DNA of 64,000 nucleotides. Source: Microvirga terrae. GTDB taxonomy: Bacteria > Pseudomonadota > Alphaproteobacteria > Rhizobiales > Beijerinckiaceae. This document shows positions 8,684-18,339 of the stretch, piece by piece. The translations under genes were made by a program, and so were the position numbers. The DNA is taken from NCBI RefSeq assembly GCF_013307435.2, contig NZ_CP102845.1, positions 4,214,001 to 4,278,000 of the forward strand, written 5' to 3'. The stretch's first letter is position 1, and each line of letters starts with the position of its first letter. The notes under the pieces were generated by a model that searched no databases, was not told where the DNA came from, and saw only the letters and a program-made list of their open reading frames with translations.

Positions 8684-9613
8684 ATGGAGCCCCCTGCAGC
8701 GCCGTCCCTGCCCGATGCCGTCAAGGGCCATTGGGCCGAGCGGTGGGCGCCGGCGGGCCTCAGGCCCTATCTGCGCCTCGCCCGTATCGAGCGGCCCATC
8801 GGCTGGTGGCTGCTTCTCCTGCCCTGCTGGTGGTCGGCCGCACTCGCCGCTATCGCGGCCGGGCAGCCCTGGCCGAACCCGGTCCACTGCCTGCTCTTTC
8901 TGATCGGCGCCGTGGCCATGCGCGGGGCCGGCTGCACCTATAACGACATCGTCGACCGGGATCTCGATACCCGGGTCGAGCGCACCCGCCAGCGCCCCCT
9001 TCCCTCGGGCCAGGTCACCCTGAAGGGAGCCCTGGCCTTTCTCGCGCTCCAGGGGATCGTCGGCCTGCTGGTCCTGCTCCAGTTCAACGCCTTCGCGGTC
9101 GCGACCGGCTTCGCGTCCCTGGGCGTGGTCGCCCTCTACCCGTTCATGAAGCGCTTCTTCTGGATGCCGCAGATCGTCCTGGGTTTCGCCTTCGCCTGGG
9201 GGGCCCTGATGGGCTGGGCCGCCACCTTCGGCTCCTTGAGCCCGGCCGCCATCCTTCTCTATCTCGGCAGCATCGCCTGGGTGGTGGGGTATGACACGAT
9301 CTATGCCCTGCAGGACATCGAGGACGACGAGATCGCCGGGATCAAATCCTCAGCCCGGTATTTCGGCGAGAACGTCAGGCTCGGCGTCGCCATCTGCTAT
9401 GCACTGACCCTGGTCTTCGTCACCGCTGCCCTGGGCTTGGCCGGAGCGGGCCTCACGTCCTTCGCGGGCCTGGGTCTCTTCGCCCTTCACCTGGGCTGGC
9501 AAGTGGCGCGCATCGACCCCTCGGACGGGGCCGGCGCGCTGCGCCTCTTCCGCTCGAACCGGGACGCCGGTCTGATCCTGTTTGCCGCCCTCACCCTCGA
9601 CTGCCTCGTCTAG
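8684..9613 (+). CDS. ubiA: 4-hydroxybenzoate polyprenyltransferase
   Basis: UbiA attaches a polyprenyl chain to 4-hydroxybenzoate in the inner membrane, the first membrane step of ubiquinone synthesis. The 309-residue protein has several hydrophobic helices and both aspartate-rich motifs: NDIVDRDLD near residue 87, and YDTIYALQDIEDD in the second half. These bind the magnesium-diphosphate of the prenyl donor. The arginine-rich RVERTRQRPLPSG after the first motif is typical. It follows the exported-protein gene closely. Confidence 0.95.
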   Translation: MEPPAAPSLPDAVKGHWAERWAPAGLRPYLRLARIERPIGWWLLLLPCWWSAALAAIAAGQPWPNPVHCLLFLIGAVAMRGAGCTYNDIVDRDLDTRVERTRQRPLPSGQVTLKGALAFLALQGIVGLLVLLQFNAFAVATGFASLGVVALYPFMKRFFWMPQIVLGFAFAWGALMGWAATFGSLSPAAILLYLGSIAWVVGYDTIYALQDIEDDEIAGIKSSARYFGENVRLGVAICYALTLVFVTAALGLAGAGLTSFAGLGLFALHLGWQVARIDPSDGAGALRLFRSNRDAGLILFAALTLDCLV

Positions 9614-9674
9614 GCGGGCGCGGCTCCTTCCGAAAAGAAAGGTTTGGGAAGGCGGGATATGGTATCTCCTGCCC

Positions 9675-10499
9675 ATGGTTCCCATCTCAGGCTCGATGCC
9701 GTCTTCCTCACCCCTCTCCATCCCGTCCCTCGCACCTGCCGTGCGCGAGGCTGCCCGCCGGGCGGGGGACTTGGCCCTGCCCTATTTCCGCTCCGGCGCC
9801 CAGACGGCGGCCAAGCTCTGGTACAAGGGGCAAAGCTCCCCGGTGACGGAGGCGGACATCGCCCTCGACACCTTCCTGAAAGGCCATCTTTCCGGGCTGT
9901 TTCCCGCGGCCGGCTGGCTCTCCGAGGAGACCGCCGACGACCCGGCGCGCCTCGAGAAGAGCCATGTCTGGATCGTCGATCCCATCGACGGCACGAGGGC
10001 CTTTGCGTCCGGCCACCCGGACTGGGCCGTCTCCATCGCCCTGGTGCGGGACGGGAAGCCCGTGCTCGGCGTCCTTTACGCTCCGGCCCACGAGCGTCTC
10101 TATGAAGCAAGGCTCGGCGAAGGAGCCTGGTGCAACGGCGAGAGGCTGCAATTGCCGGCGGCCGGCAGAGTCCCGCCGCCCCGGGTCGCGGGCCCCAAGC
10201 CCCTCGTGGACCGGCTCGAACGCCACATGGGTCCGGTGGAGCGTCTGCCCAAAGTGCCGTCCCTGGCGCTCAGGCTGGCCCGGGTCGCCGATGGCTCCAT
10301 CGATGTCGGACTCGTTTCAGCCCATGCCCAGGATTGGGACATCGCCGCTGCGGACCTCATCCTGCAGGAGGCGGGCGGACGCCTGACCGAGCTCGACGGT
10401 TCGACCGCGACCTACAACAGTCCCCATCCCGTGCATGGTGAGATGATTGCCGTTGCGTCACAGTTGCATCCTCGTGCTATTGGGGCCATGAGAGCCTGA
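9675..10499 (+). CDS. Inositol monophosphatase-family phosphatase, CysQ-like
   Basis: This protein belongs to the magnesium-dependent, lithium-sensitive phosphatase family. The closest fit is 3'(2'),5'-bisphosphate nucleotidase (CysQ), which recycles PAP from sulfate assimilation, though inositol monophosphatase activity cannot be excluded. It carries the metal-binding motifs WLSEET, WIVDPIDGTRAFASG and WDIAAADLILQEAGG in the right order. The open frame begins inside ubiA at 9582, but homologous sequence begins around SIPSLAPAVREAA, so the ATG at 9675 (or 9696) is preferred. This gives 274 or 267 residues. It lies between ubiA and the lipid A cluster. Confidence 0.85.
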   Translation: MVPISGSMPSSSPLSIPSLAPAVREAARRAGDLALPYFRSGAQTAAKLWYKGQSSPVTEADIALDTFLKGHLSGLFPAAGWLSEETADDPARLEKSHVWIVDPIDGTRAFASGHPDWAVSIALVRDGKPVLGVLYAPAHERLYEARLGEGAWCNGERLQLPAAGRVPPPRVAGPKPLVDRLERHMGPVERLPKVPSLALRLARVADGSIDVGLVSAHAQDWDIAAADLILQEAGGRLTELDGSTATYNSPHPVHGEMIAVASQLHPRAIGAMRA

Positions 10500-10559
10500 A
10501 CACCGTCGGCTCGTATTACCACCGATCCGTCCAACCCTCTTCAGAAGAGCCCTATCACC

Positions 10560-10793
10560 ATGACCGACACGCCTGGCAAGCAACTCCTGCACCTGGTTTT
10601 CGGCGGCGAGCTCAACAGTCTCGAATCCGTCGATTTCAAGGATCTTTCCAAGCTCGACATCGTCGGAATCTTCCCGAACTACGCCAGCGCCCACATGGCC
10701 TGGAAGGCCAAGGCGCAGGCGACTGTGGACAATGCGCAGATGCGCTACTTCATCGTCCACCTCCACCGCCTGCTGGATCCGCAGAACGGCTGA
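10560..10793 (+). CDS. DUF4170 small protein
   Basis: This 77-residue protein matches the DUF4170 family of small alphaproteobacterial proteins (LHLVFGGEL near the start; HLHRLLDP at the end). Members are commonly found next to lipid A or Kdo genes, as here: it ends 14 bases before the acyltransferase gene. It has no signal peptide or membrane helix. The molecular function is unknown; co-transcription with the outer-membrane lipid genes suggests a supporting role. Confidence 0.8.
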   Translation: MTDTPGKQLLHLVFGGELNSLESVDFKDLSKLDIVGIFPNYASAHMAWKAKAQATVDNAQMRYFIVHLHRLLDPQNG

Positions 10794-10807
10794 TCCCTCC
10801 TGTCACC

Positions 10808-11542
10808 ATGGGCCTCGTCAAGCGCATCATCCGGTCTCGAGCGGTCCAGGAAGTCCTGGGTCTTCTCGTCGCGGGCTATCTCAAACTCGTGCAGCGCACG
10901 AACCGGTTCGTCATGGAGCCGGCGGATGCCTATGACCGGATCGAAATGCCCGTGATCGCCGCCATGTGGCACGGTCAGCATTTCATGATCCACTTCGCCA
11001 GGAGGCCGCAGGACAAGGCCGCAAGCCTCGTCTCCCGCTCGGGTGACGGCGAGTTCAACGCCATCGCGTTGCGCCATCTGGGGGTGCGGGCCATCCGGGG
11101 TTCCGGTGCCCGCGGCCGCGACATCCGCAAGAAGGGCGGGGCTCAGGCCATGCGGGCCATGCTCAGGGCACTGGGCGACGGGGAGATGGTCGTGATGACG
11201 GCCGACATCCCGAAGATCTCGCGGGTCTGCGGTCAGGGAATCGTGACTCTCGCCCAACTGTCGGGACGCCCCATCGTGCCGGTTGCCGTCGTCACCAGCC
11301 GCCGCATCGATTTCGACAGCTGGGACAAGGCGAGCATCGGCCTGCCCTTCGGCCGCGGCGCCATGGTGCTCGGGGATCCGGTCCCGGTGCCGCGCGATGC
11401 GGACGGAGAGACGCTGGAATCCCTCAGAAGAGCCGTCGAGAGGGAACTCGACCGGGTGCATGCGCGCGCCTATGATCTTGTGGGGTCGAAGGATCCGGGC
11501 GCGAAGCCCAGTTCCGTGCTCATGGGAGGCTCCCGGGCATGA
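10808..11542 (+). CDS. DUF374 lysophospholipid acyltransferase-family protein
   Basis: The 244-residue protein carries the DUF374 domain, related to the lysophospholipid/lipid A acyltransferase superfamily. Conserved stretches include MWHGQHFM, VSRSGDGEFNA, RGSGARGRD and GRPIVPVAVVTS. Family proteins lie in waaA/lpxK clusters and probably act on lipid A or phospholipid at the inner face of the cytoplasmic membrane; the exact acceptor is not established. Its end overlaps the waaA start by 4 bases, so the two are probably translationally coupled. Confidence 0.85.
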   Translation: MGLVKRIIRSRAVQEVLGLLVAGYLKLVQRTNRFVMEPADAYDRIEMPVIAAMWHGQHFMIHFARRPQDKAASLVSRSGDGEFNAIALRHLGVRAIRGSGARGRDIRKKGGAQAMRAMLRALGDGEMVVMTADIPKISRVCGQGIVTLAQLSGRPIVPVAVVTSRRIDFDSWDKASIGLPFGRGAMVLGDPVPVPRDADGETLESLRRAVERELDRVHARAYDLVGSKDPGAKPSSVLMGGSRA

Positions 11543-12828
11543 GCTTCCCGATCATCTTCAAGGCGTACCGCACGGCCGTGTCCGTCCTGGAGCCGGCTGT
11601 GCTGGGTCTCCTCTATTGGCGCCAGCACAAGGGCCGCGAGGACCGGACGCGGCTCGGCGAGCGCCAGGGCTATCCGAGCCGGCAGCGGCCCAAGGGCCAC
11701 CTGATCTGGGTTCACGGCGCCAGCATCGGAGAGACCCTGTCTCTGTTGCCGGTCGTGGAGCGGATGACACAGCGTGGCCTTGCGGTCCTCGTCACGTCGG
11801 GGACCAAGACCTCCGCGTCCCTGATCGCTCGGCGCCTTCCACCCGGGGCCCTGCACCAGTTTGTTCCGCTCGACGTGCCACGTTATATAAGACGGTTTCT
11901 GGACCACTGGCAGCCCGATCTGGCCCTGATTGCCGAATCCGAGATCTGGCCGAACACGATCATGTCGCTGTCGGAGCGAGATATCCCGCTCGTCATGGTC
12001 AATGGCCGGATGTCCGATCGATCGTACCGGCGCTGGCAGAAGATGCCGGGGATCATCCGGGGCCTTCTCGAGCGCTTCGCCCTCTGCCTCGCCCAGACGT
12101 CCGAGGATGCCGAACGGCTGGCGAGGCTCGGCGCCCCCCGGGTGATCGTGACCGGCAACATCAAGTTCGACGCGGCTCCCCCGCCGGCCGATCCGCGCGT
12201 GGTGGCGCATCTCTCGGGGCTGATCGCCGGGCGCCCGGTCTGGCTTGCGGCCAGCACCCACCCGGGCGAGGAAAGCGCGATCATCGCGGTGCATCGCGCG
12301 CTGGCGGCCCGACACCCTCACCTGCTCACCATCATCGCGCCGCGTCATCCCCATCGCGGCCCGGAGGTCGCCGGTCTGGCCGGACAGGCAGGCTTGCGGG
12401 CGAGCCGACGGTCCGAGGGCATTCACCCGGACCGCGCCACGGACGTCTACGTGGTCGACACGATCGGCGAGATGGGCCTGTTCTACCGCCTCTCGCCCAT
12501 CGTTCTCATGGGCGGAACCCTGGTGCCGATCGGGGGCCACAATCCCATCGAGCCGGCCAAGCTCGGCGCTGCCATCCTGCACGGCCCTCATGTCCATACC
12601 GCGGCCGAGATCTACGACGCCCTCGATCGGTCGCGCGGCGCCGTGATGGTGAAGGACAGCGCCACCCTGGCCCGGGCCGCCAACGAATTGCTGAACAACG
12701 CGGCTCTGACGCGCGACATGGCCCGCAAGGCCGGAGACGCCGTGCAGGCCCTGGGCGGCGCTGTGGACCGGACCATGCAATCGGTCGAGCCCTTCATCGT
12801 GCAGGCGAAACTGGGGGCGCGCCGCTGA
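11539..12828 (+). CDS. waaA: 3-deoxy-D-manno-octulosonic acid transferase
   Basis: WaaA (KdtA) transfers Kdo from CMP-Kdo to lipid IVA, the first step of the LPS inner core, at the cytoplasmic face of the inner membrane. The 429-residue length fits. The GT-B glycosyltransferase motifs visible are HGASIGET near residue 56, LTSGTKTSA-like sequence, ESEIWPNTI, NGRMSDRSYRRW, and GGTLVPIGGHNPIEPAKLG in the C-terminal half. It overlaps the upstream acyltransferase by 4 bases, and its TGA shares one base with the lpxK ATG (TGATG), so the cluster is tightly coupled. Confidence 0.95.
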   Translation: MSFPIIFKAYRTAVSVLEPAVLGLLYWRQHKGREDRTRLGERQGYPSRQRPKGHLIWVHGASIGETLSLLPVVERMTQRGLAVLVTSGTKTSASLIARRLPPGALHQFVPLDVPRYIRRFLDHWQPDLALIAESEIWPNTIMSLSERDIPLVMVNGRMSDRSYRRWQKMPGIIRGLLERFALCLAQTSEDAERLARLGAPRVIVTGNIKFDAAPPPADPRVVAHLSGLIAGRPVWLAASTHPGEESAIIAVHRALAARHPHLLTIIAPRHPHRGPEVAGLAGQAGLRASRRSEGIHPDRATDVYVVDTIGEMGLFYRLSPIVLMGGTLVPIGGHNPIEPAKLGAAILHGPHVHTAAEIYDALDRSRGAVMVKDSATLARAANELLNNAALTRDMARKAGDAVQALGGAVDRTMQSVEPFIVQAKLGARR

Positions 12829-13841
12829 TGCGGGCGCCGCGCTTCTGGTGGGCGCCTTCCCCATCGTTCCAGGCCGAGCTGCTGCGTCCGGCAGGCCTTC
12901 TCTACACCGCCGTCGCCGCACGGCGGATGCAACGGCCGGGCGAGCGGGCCGATCTTCCCGTCATCTGCATCGGCAACTTCACCGTCGGCGGCGCCGGCAA
13001 GACGCCGACAGCCCTGGCCGTGGCAAGGATCCTCGATGCCGCCGGCGAGAGCCCGGCCTTCCTGTCCCGCGGCTATGGCGGCTCCCTGCCCGGCCCGGTG
13101 CAGGTCCGGACGGAGCATACGGCCCGGGACGTGGGCGACGAACCCATCCTGCTCTCGGGCACAGCGCAGACCATCGTGTCCCGAAACCGCCCCGCGGGAG
13201 CGCGGTTGGCTCATGAGATCGGATCGACGGTCGTCATCATGGATGACGGACTTCAGAACCCCTCGCTGATCAAGGATTGCGCCATTGCGGTCGTCGACGG
13301 GGCAACCGGAATCGGCAACGGACTGCCCCTGCCGGCAGGCCCCCTGCGCGCCGTCATGGACGCGCAATGGCCCAAGACAGATGCGGTTCTCGTCATCGGC
13401 GAGGGAGAGCCGGGGCGCCGGATCGCCGAGGAGGCGGAGCGGCGCGACAAGCGCGTGTTTATGGCGAGGCTCGAACCGCCGATGGAGACCACAAGGTCTC
13501 TCAAGGGCCGGAAAGTGCTCGCCTTTGCCGGTATCGGGCGCCCCGAGAAATTCTTCGAGACCCTGCGGGGCTGCGGCGCACTCGTCGAGGCGGCTCGTTC
13601 CTTTCCCGACCATCATCGCTACACGGCGTCCGAGCTCACGGCTCTGCGCCGCGAGGCAGCGGAACGCGGGCTTCAGGCCGTGACGACGGAGAAGGATCGT
13701 GCGCGGGTCGGAGCCGTGAAGGATGCCAAGCCCTGGCCGGACCTGATGATCGTGCCGGTCCGCCTTCGAATCGACGACGAGACCGGGCTGCGAAACCTGC
13801 TCCTGCGCCGCATCAATGAAAGGCGCCTGCATGGCGCCTGA
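12828..13841 (+). CDS. lpxK: Tetraacyldisaccharide 4'-kinase
   Basis: LpxK phosphorylates the 4' position of the lipid A disaccharide, giving lipid IVA, at the inner membrane. The 337-residue product has a Walker A-type loop in GNFTVGGAGKTPTALA near residue 46, the family motif DDGLQNPSL, and DHHRYTASEL in the C-terminal part. The reading frame is open far upstream inside waaA, but the ATG at 12828 overlaps the waaA stop and gives the standard N-terminus RAPRFWW. It is the last gene of the DUF4170-acyltransferase-waaA-lpxK run. Confidence 0.95.
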   Translation: MRAPRFWWAPSPSFQAELLRPAGLLYTAVAARRMQRPGERADLPVICIGNFTVGGAGKTPTALAVARILDAAGESPAFLSRGYGGSLPGPVQVRTEHTARDVGDEPILLSGTAQTIVSRNRPAGARLAHEIGSTVVIMDDGLQNPSLIKDCAIAVVDGATGIGNGLPLPAGPLRAVMDAQWPKTDAVLVIGEGEPGRRIAEEAERRDKRVFMARLEPPMETTRSLKGRKVLAFAGIGRPEKFFETLRGCGALVEAARSFPDHHRYTASELTALRREAAERGLQAVTTEKDRARVGAVKDAKPWPDLMIVPVRLRIDDETGLRNLLLRRINERRLHGA

Positions 13842-13850
13842 ACGGCGGCG

Positions 13851-14081
13851 CTACGTCTGAGGGCCCTTCCCGCCGGTAATGCGCATCATCACCGCTTCTG
13901 GAGAGGCATAGGCCTCCTGCCGCTCGACGCTCCAGTACTTCAGCTCGTCGAGGGGAATCGCGACTCCCGTCACCGCGCAGCGCACATAGGCCCCGGGCTT
14001 CACGACCCGGAGGTTGCTGTCGAGATATTGCACGACGGCTTCGCCGCCGCTGCGTTCGATCTTGTTCAACATCGATGACAT
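13851..14081 (-). CDS. DUF2093 small protein
   Basis: This protein of about 76 residues matches DUF2093, a small family typical of Rhizobiales, with the core VKPGAYVRCAVTGVAIPLDELKY split by short variable segments. It has a single cysteine and no signal peptide. The open frame extends further upstream, but family proteins begin near MLNKIE, so either the ATG at 14081 or the one at 14072 is the start. It ends 9 bases from the lpxK stop, facing it. Function is unknown. Confidence 0.75.
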   Translation of the reverse strand: MSSMLNKIERSGGEAVVQYLDSNLRVVKPGAYVRCAVTGVAIPLDELKYWSVERQEAYASPEAVMMRITGGKGPQT

Positions 14082-14142
14082 CGAGGAATGCGTTGCGCTG
14101 TCCTTCACATAAGCAGGCCCGGAGAGGATTTCCAATCCCCGT

Positions 14143-15717
14143 TCAGAACAAGGCGCCCTGCTCCTCTGCGACCACGAGCTTGGGCTTGGCCATCTTCGGC
14201 CGTGTGCCGATCCGGCCGCCGGTCGCGTCCGCCCGACCGTCGGCGAACTCGAGCACGAGCGCCTGGCCGTCCAGCACCGCATCCGCCGAGTTGAGGGGCT
14301 GACCGTCCGCATCGCGGACGAGAGCGAAGCCGCGCTTGAGCACCGACTTGTAGTTCAGGCTGTCGAAGAGCTTGGACACGGCCTCCAGCCTGTCGCCCTT
14401 GCGGGCGATCTGCCCCTGCAGCGCCGGGCCGAGGCGCTCGGCGACCCGTTGCGCGAGTTCATGAGCCTGGGCGAGGCGCGTCCGCTCGGCGCGCAGCAGC
14501 GTCTCTCGGGAGACGACCAGGCGGCGGCCGACCTGCTTCAGGCTCTCCTCGCGCAGGAGGATGGAGCGGCAGACCGCGTTGTGAGGGCGCGGCCCCACGG
14601 CATCGAGCCGGGCGCGCATGCGGGCGACATTGGCCACCGGCGAGACGTGGGCAAGCTGTCGCGCCACCTTGAGCAGCCGCTCCTCGTGGCCGCGAGCATT
14701 GCGGGCGAGCGCCGGATAGAGCTTGGCGGCGGCAAGATCGAGCCGCTGGCGCTTGGGCGAGACCAGGGCTTCGGGGCTGGGAAGCGCGCGGGCCGTGGCG
14801 CGCAGGTCCGAACGGCGGCGCTCCACGAGGCGGAGGGCGGCTTCCACATGGCGCCGAGACAGGTCGTTCACGGCAGCCATGAGCTCGACCCGCACCGGCA
14901 CCACCATCTCGGCGGCGCCCGTGGGCGTCGGCGCCCGCATGTCGGCCGCATGGTCGATCAGGGTCCAGTCGGTTTCATGCCCGACCGCCGAGACGAGCGG
15001 GATGCCGCTCTCGGCCGCCGCCCGCACCACGATCTCTTCGTTGAATCCCCAAAGGTCCTCGATGGAGCCGCCGCCGCGGGCCACGATCAGCACGTCCGGC
15101 CGCGGAACAGGTCCGCCCGGCTCGAGGGCGTTGAAGCCCCGGATGGCGGCCGCGACCTCGGCCGCGCAGGTCTCGCCCTGCACACGCACGGGCCAGACCA
15201 GGACACGGCGCGGGAACCGGTCCTCCAGACGGTGAAGAATGTCGCGGATCACCGCCCCGGTCGGCGAGGTGACGACCCCGACGACCCGCGGCAGGAAGGG
15301 GAGCCGGCGCTTGCGCTCCTGGGCGAACAGCCCTTCCGCATTGAGCTTGCGGCGCCGCTCCTCCAGCAGCGCCATGAGGGCGCCGATGCCGGCCGGCTCC
15401 AGGGACTCGACGACGATCTGGTACTTGGACGAGCCCGGGAAGGTGGTGATACGCCCCGTCGCGATGACCTCCATCCCCTCCTCGGGGCGGATCCTGAGCT
15501 TGGCGAAGGCCCCCTTCCAGATCACCGCGTCGATGCGGGCGTTCTGGTCCTTCAGGCAGAAATAGGCATGACCCGAGGAATGGGGGCCGCGATAGCCCGA
15601 GACCTCGCCCCGCAGGCGGACATGGCCGAACGCATCCTCGAGGGTGCGCTTGAGGGCGCCCGCCAGATCGGAGACCGACCATTCGGGAGCATTGGAGGGA
15701 GCTTTGGCTGCGAACAT
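14143..15717 (-). CDS. xseA: Exodeoxyribonuclease VII large subunit
   Basis: XseA is the catalytic subunit of exonuclease VII, which degrades single-stranded DNA from both ends and acts in repair. The 524-residue protein has the N-terminal OB-fold (residues about 12-110, with LRGEVSGYR and HAYFCLKD). The nuclease core includes [16 protein letters not shown] and [14 protein letters not shown], followed by PTPTGAAE and a long arginine-rich coiled C-terminal region. The small subunit XseB is not in this window. It is divergent from purD. Confidence 0.95.
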   Translation of the reverse strand: MFAAKAPSNAPEWSVSDLAGALKRTLEDAFGHVRLRGEVSGYRGPHSSGHAYFCLKDQNARIDAVIWKGAFAKLRIRPEEGMEVIATGRITTFPGSSKYQIVVESLEPAGIGALMALLEERRRKLNAEGLFAQERKRRLPFLPRVVGVVTSPTGAVIRDILHRLEDRFPRRVLVWPVRVQGETCAAEVAAAIRGFNALEPGGPVPRPDVLIVARGGGSIEDLWGFNEEIVVRAAAESGIPLVSAVGHETDWTLIDHAADMRAPTPTGAAEMVVPVRVELMAAVNDLSRRHVEAALRLVERRRSDLRATARALPSPEALVSPKRQRLDLAAAKLYPALARNARGHEERLLKVARQLAHVSPVANVARMRARLDAVGPRPHNAVCRSILLREESLKQVGRRLVVSRETLLRAERTRLAQAHELAQRVAERLGPALQGQIARKGDRLEAVSKLFDSLNYKSVLKRGFALVRDADGQPLNSADAVLDGQALVLEFADGRADATGGRIGTRPKMAKPKLVVAEEQGALF

Positions 15718-15905
15718 GCCGTGAACCTAATCTTTCCGCCCTGGGCCTGCCAAGGGCGGCGGCGCAACAGGCCTTCACAATGGCGAGCTATCCCCTGTGC
15801 ATTTCGCCGCGCCCGTCGATCGGGCCCCGGATCCGCACTTCGAGACTAGGCGCAGCAGCCCACAGGCGCTAAGAGCCCAAACGTCATCAGGGAGGGCTCG
15901 AGGCC

Positions 15906-17183
15906 ATGAACATCCTTCTCATCGGATCCGGCGGACGCGAGCATGCTCTGGCCAGGAGCCTCTCGGCGAGCCCTCTGTGCGGCAAGCTCCTCGTCGCTCC
16001 GGGCAATCCCGGCACGGCGCAGCACGGAACCAATGTGGTGCTCGACGTAACCGACCATGGAGCGGTGATCGAGTTCTGCCGGGTCATGAAGATCGATTTT
16101 GTGGTCGTCGGTCCCGAGGCTCCCCTGGTGGCGGGCCTCGTAGACGACCTCGCGGCCGCCGGCATCAAGGCTTTCGGACCGAGCAAGGCGGCTGCCCAGC
16201 TCGAAGGCTCCAAGGCCTTCACCAAGGATCTGTGCGCGGAGTTCGGCATCCCGACGGCCGCCTACCGCCGCTTCACCGACGCGGAGGCGGCGAAGGCCTA
16301 TACCCGCAGTTACGGCGTGCCGATCGTCGTCAAGGCGGACGGGCTTGCCGCCGGCAAGGGCGTGGTGGTCGCGACCTCGTTCGAAGAGGCCGAAGAGGCT
16401 ATCGACATGATGATCGGCGGCGGCCTCGGCGCAGCCGGCGCCGAGGTCGTGATCGAGGCCTTCCTCGAGGGCGAGGAGGCGAGCTTCTTCGCGCTCTGCG
16501 ACGGCACGCACGCGATCCCGTTCGGCACGGCGCAGGACCACAAGCGCGTCTTCGACGGGGACAGGGGCCCCAACACCGGCGGCATGGGGGCCTATTCGCC
16601 GGCGGCCGTGATGACGCCGGAGCTCCAGGCCCGCGCCATGCGTGAGATCATCGAGCCGACCCTGGCCGGCATGAAGGCGCGCGGCACGCCCTATACGGGC
16701 ATCCTCTATGCAGGGCTGATGCTCACCGGAGACGGCCCGCAGCTCATCGAATACAACGCCCGCCTCGGCGATCCTGAAACGCAGGTTCTGCTGCCGCGCC
16801 TCAAATCCGATCTCGTGACGGCGCTGCTTGCCGCCTGCGATGGCGTTCTCAACAGCATCTCCCTGCAATGGGCGGATGAGGCGGCGCTCACTGTCGTGAT
16901 GGCCGCGAAGGGCTATCCGGGTTCGGTCGAGAAGGGATCGGAGATCCGGGGCATCGACAAGGCCGAAGCGCTCGACGATGTCATCGTCTTCCACGCGGGG
17001 ACGAAACAGGACGGCGACAGGATCGTTGCCAATGGCGGACGCGTGCTCAACGTCACTGCGCTCGGACGCACGATTTCCGACGCGCAGAGGAAGGCCTACG
17101 AGGCTGTCGCCAGGATCGAGTGGCCGAACGGCTTCTGCCGGAAGGATATCGGCTGGCGCGCGGTGGAGCGCGAGGGGGAGTGA
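15906..17183 (+). CDS. purD: Phosphoribosylamine-glycine ligase
   Basis: PurD joins glycine to phosphoribosylamine with ATP, the second step of purine synthesis. The 425-residue protein has the N-terminal [10 protein letters not shown] motif, an ATP-grasp central domain with [13 protein letters not shown], then [13 protein letters not shown] and [12 protein letters not shown] metal/ATP-site motifs. It stands alone, divergent from xseA. Confidence 0.96.
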   Translation: MNILLIGSGGREHALARSLSASPLCGKLLVAPGNPGTAQHGTNVVLDVTDHGAVIEFCRVMKIDFVVVGPEAPLVAGLVDDLAAAGIKAFGPSKAAAQLEGSKAFTKDLCAEFGIPTAAYRRFTDAEAAKAYTRSYGVPIVVKADGLAAGKGVVVATSFEEAEEAIDMMIGGGLGAAGAEVVIEAFLEGEEASFFALCDGTHAIPFGTAQDHKRVFDGDRGPNTGGMGAYSPAAVMTPELQARAMREIIEPTLAGMKARGTPYTGILYAGLMLTGDGPQLIEYNARLGDPETQVLLPRLKSDLVTALLAACDGVLNSISLQWADEAALTVVMAAKGYPGSVEKGSEIRGIDKAEALDDVIVFHAGTKQDGDRIVANGGRVLNVTALGRTISDAQRKAYEAVARIEWPNGFCRKDIGWRAVEREGE

Positions 17184-17282
17184 GCATGAATTGATTCCAT
17201 CGAGGGATGACGATGCGGAATGTTATCCACTCATAGTTGTAATCCCTTTTATTGCTAAGCTTTTTCATCCCATTCGCGGGCA

Positions 17283-17306
17283 AATGCTCTAGCTTCCTGG
17301 AGCATT
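17283..17306 (+). promoter_or_regulatory. Inverted repeat before the dehalogenase-like gene
   Basis: AATGCTC and GAGCATT flank a 10-base centre, ending two bases before a possible GTG start and 28 bases before the preferred ATG. The position suits an operator or 5' hairpin, but no regulator gene is adjacent. Confidence 0.3.
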
Positions 17307-17334
17307 CGTGATTGCAACCAGCGAGCAGCCATCC

Positions 17335-18243
17335 ATGAGCGACGATCTCTTTCCCGGTTTCGACAGCCACTGGATTGACACCGAGATCGGCCGAATCTTC
17401 GCGCGCTCGAAGGGGACGGGAAAGCCGTTGGTGCTGCTGCACGGTTTTCCCCAAACCCATGCCATGTGGCACCACCTCGCGCCGGCGCTCGCCGAGACCT
17501 ACACGGTCGTCTGCATGGATCTGCGCGGCTATGGCTGGTCGTCGGCCCCGAAGGGCGACGCGAAGCACGAGACTTATTCGAAGCGTGCCATGGGCCGGGA
17601 CGTCGTCCAGGTAATGGAAGCGCTGGGACACGTGCATTTCGCCGTGGCCGGGCACGATCGCGGCGCCCGCGTGGCCTATCGGCTGGCTCTCGACCATCCG
17701 GGTCGGGTGGAGCGCCTCGCCCTCCTCGACATCCTGCCGACCTACCATGTGTGGGAGCAGATGCGGACAGGCAAGGTGCCGGAGGCGCACTGGGGCTATC
17801 TTTCGCAAGCCTACCCGAAGCCGGAAGAAGAGATCGAGCGCGATCCGATTCCCTATTTCGAGGGGCTGATGCGGCAATGGTCGGGCGCCGGCGATCTCGG
17901 CGCCTTCGATCCCCGCGCATTGCACGCCTATTGGCAGAGCTGCAACGAACCCAACCGCATCCACGCCTTCTGCGAAGACTACCGCGCCGGAGCCACCCGC
18001 GACATCGAGGCCGACGAGGCCGATCTCGCCGCGGGCAAGACGATCCAATGCCCGACCTACGTGATCTGGAGCGACTATTATCTCGTCAGCGGCCCGGTCG
18101 GCGACAGGAAGCAGCCGCTCGACATCTGGCACAAGAGCTTCGCGCCCAAAGCGACCGGCATCGGCGTGACGTCGGGCCACTTCGTGGCGGAGGAGAATCC
18201 GGGCGCGACGCTGGAAGCCCTGCAGGCATTTCTGGCGGCCTAG
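17335..18243 (+). CDS. Fluoroacetate dehalogenase-like alpha/beta hydrolase
   Basis: The 302-residue protein closely resembles fluoroacetate dehalogenases such as the Rhodopseudomonas enzyme, which hydrolyse the carbon-halogen bond of haloacetates. It has the oxyanion-hole segment HGFPQTHAMWH (36-46), the nucleophile motif GHDRGAR with Asp108 and halide/carboxylate-binding Arg109 and Arg112, LLDILPTY with a second Asp at 132, His152-Trp153 matching the halide pocket, and SGHF with the catalytic His near residue 283. These residues are those known to matter in the family. The ATG at 17335 is preferred over the GTG at 17308. Substrate range cannot be read directly, and epoxide hydrolase is the main alternative. 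The gene stands alone. Confidence 0.8.
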   Translation: MSDDLFPGFDSHWIDTEIGRIFARSKGTGKPLVLLHGFPQTHAMWHHLAPALAETYTVVCMDLRGYGWSSAPKGDAKHETYSKRAMGRDVVQVMEALGHVHFAVAGHDRGARVAYRLALDHPGRVERLALLDILPTYHVWEQMRTGKVPEAHWGYLSQAYPKPEEEIERDPIPYFEGLMRQWSGAGDLGAFDPRALHAYWQSCNEPNRIHAFCEDYRAGATRDIEADEADLAAGKTIQCPTYVIWSDYYLVSGPVGDRKQPLDIWHKSFAPKATGIGVTSGHFVAEENPGATLEALQAFLAA

Positions 18244-18339
18244 GCTCCGGGCCGAGGATCGCCCCACCCGTCCGCCTGATGCGCCAGGGCGGCGCTGTCC
18301 GCCCAGGGCGTCTTCGTCGTCGCGGGCTTGGCGAGCGCT

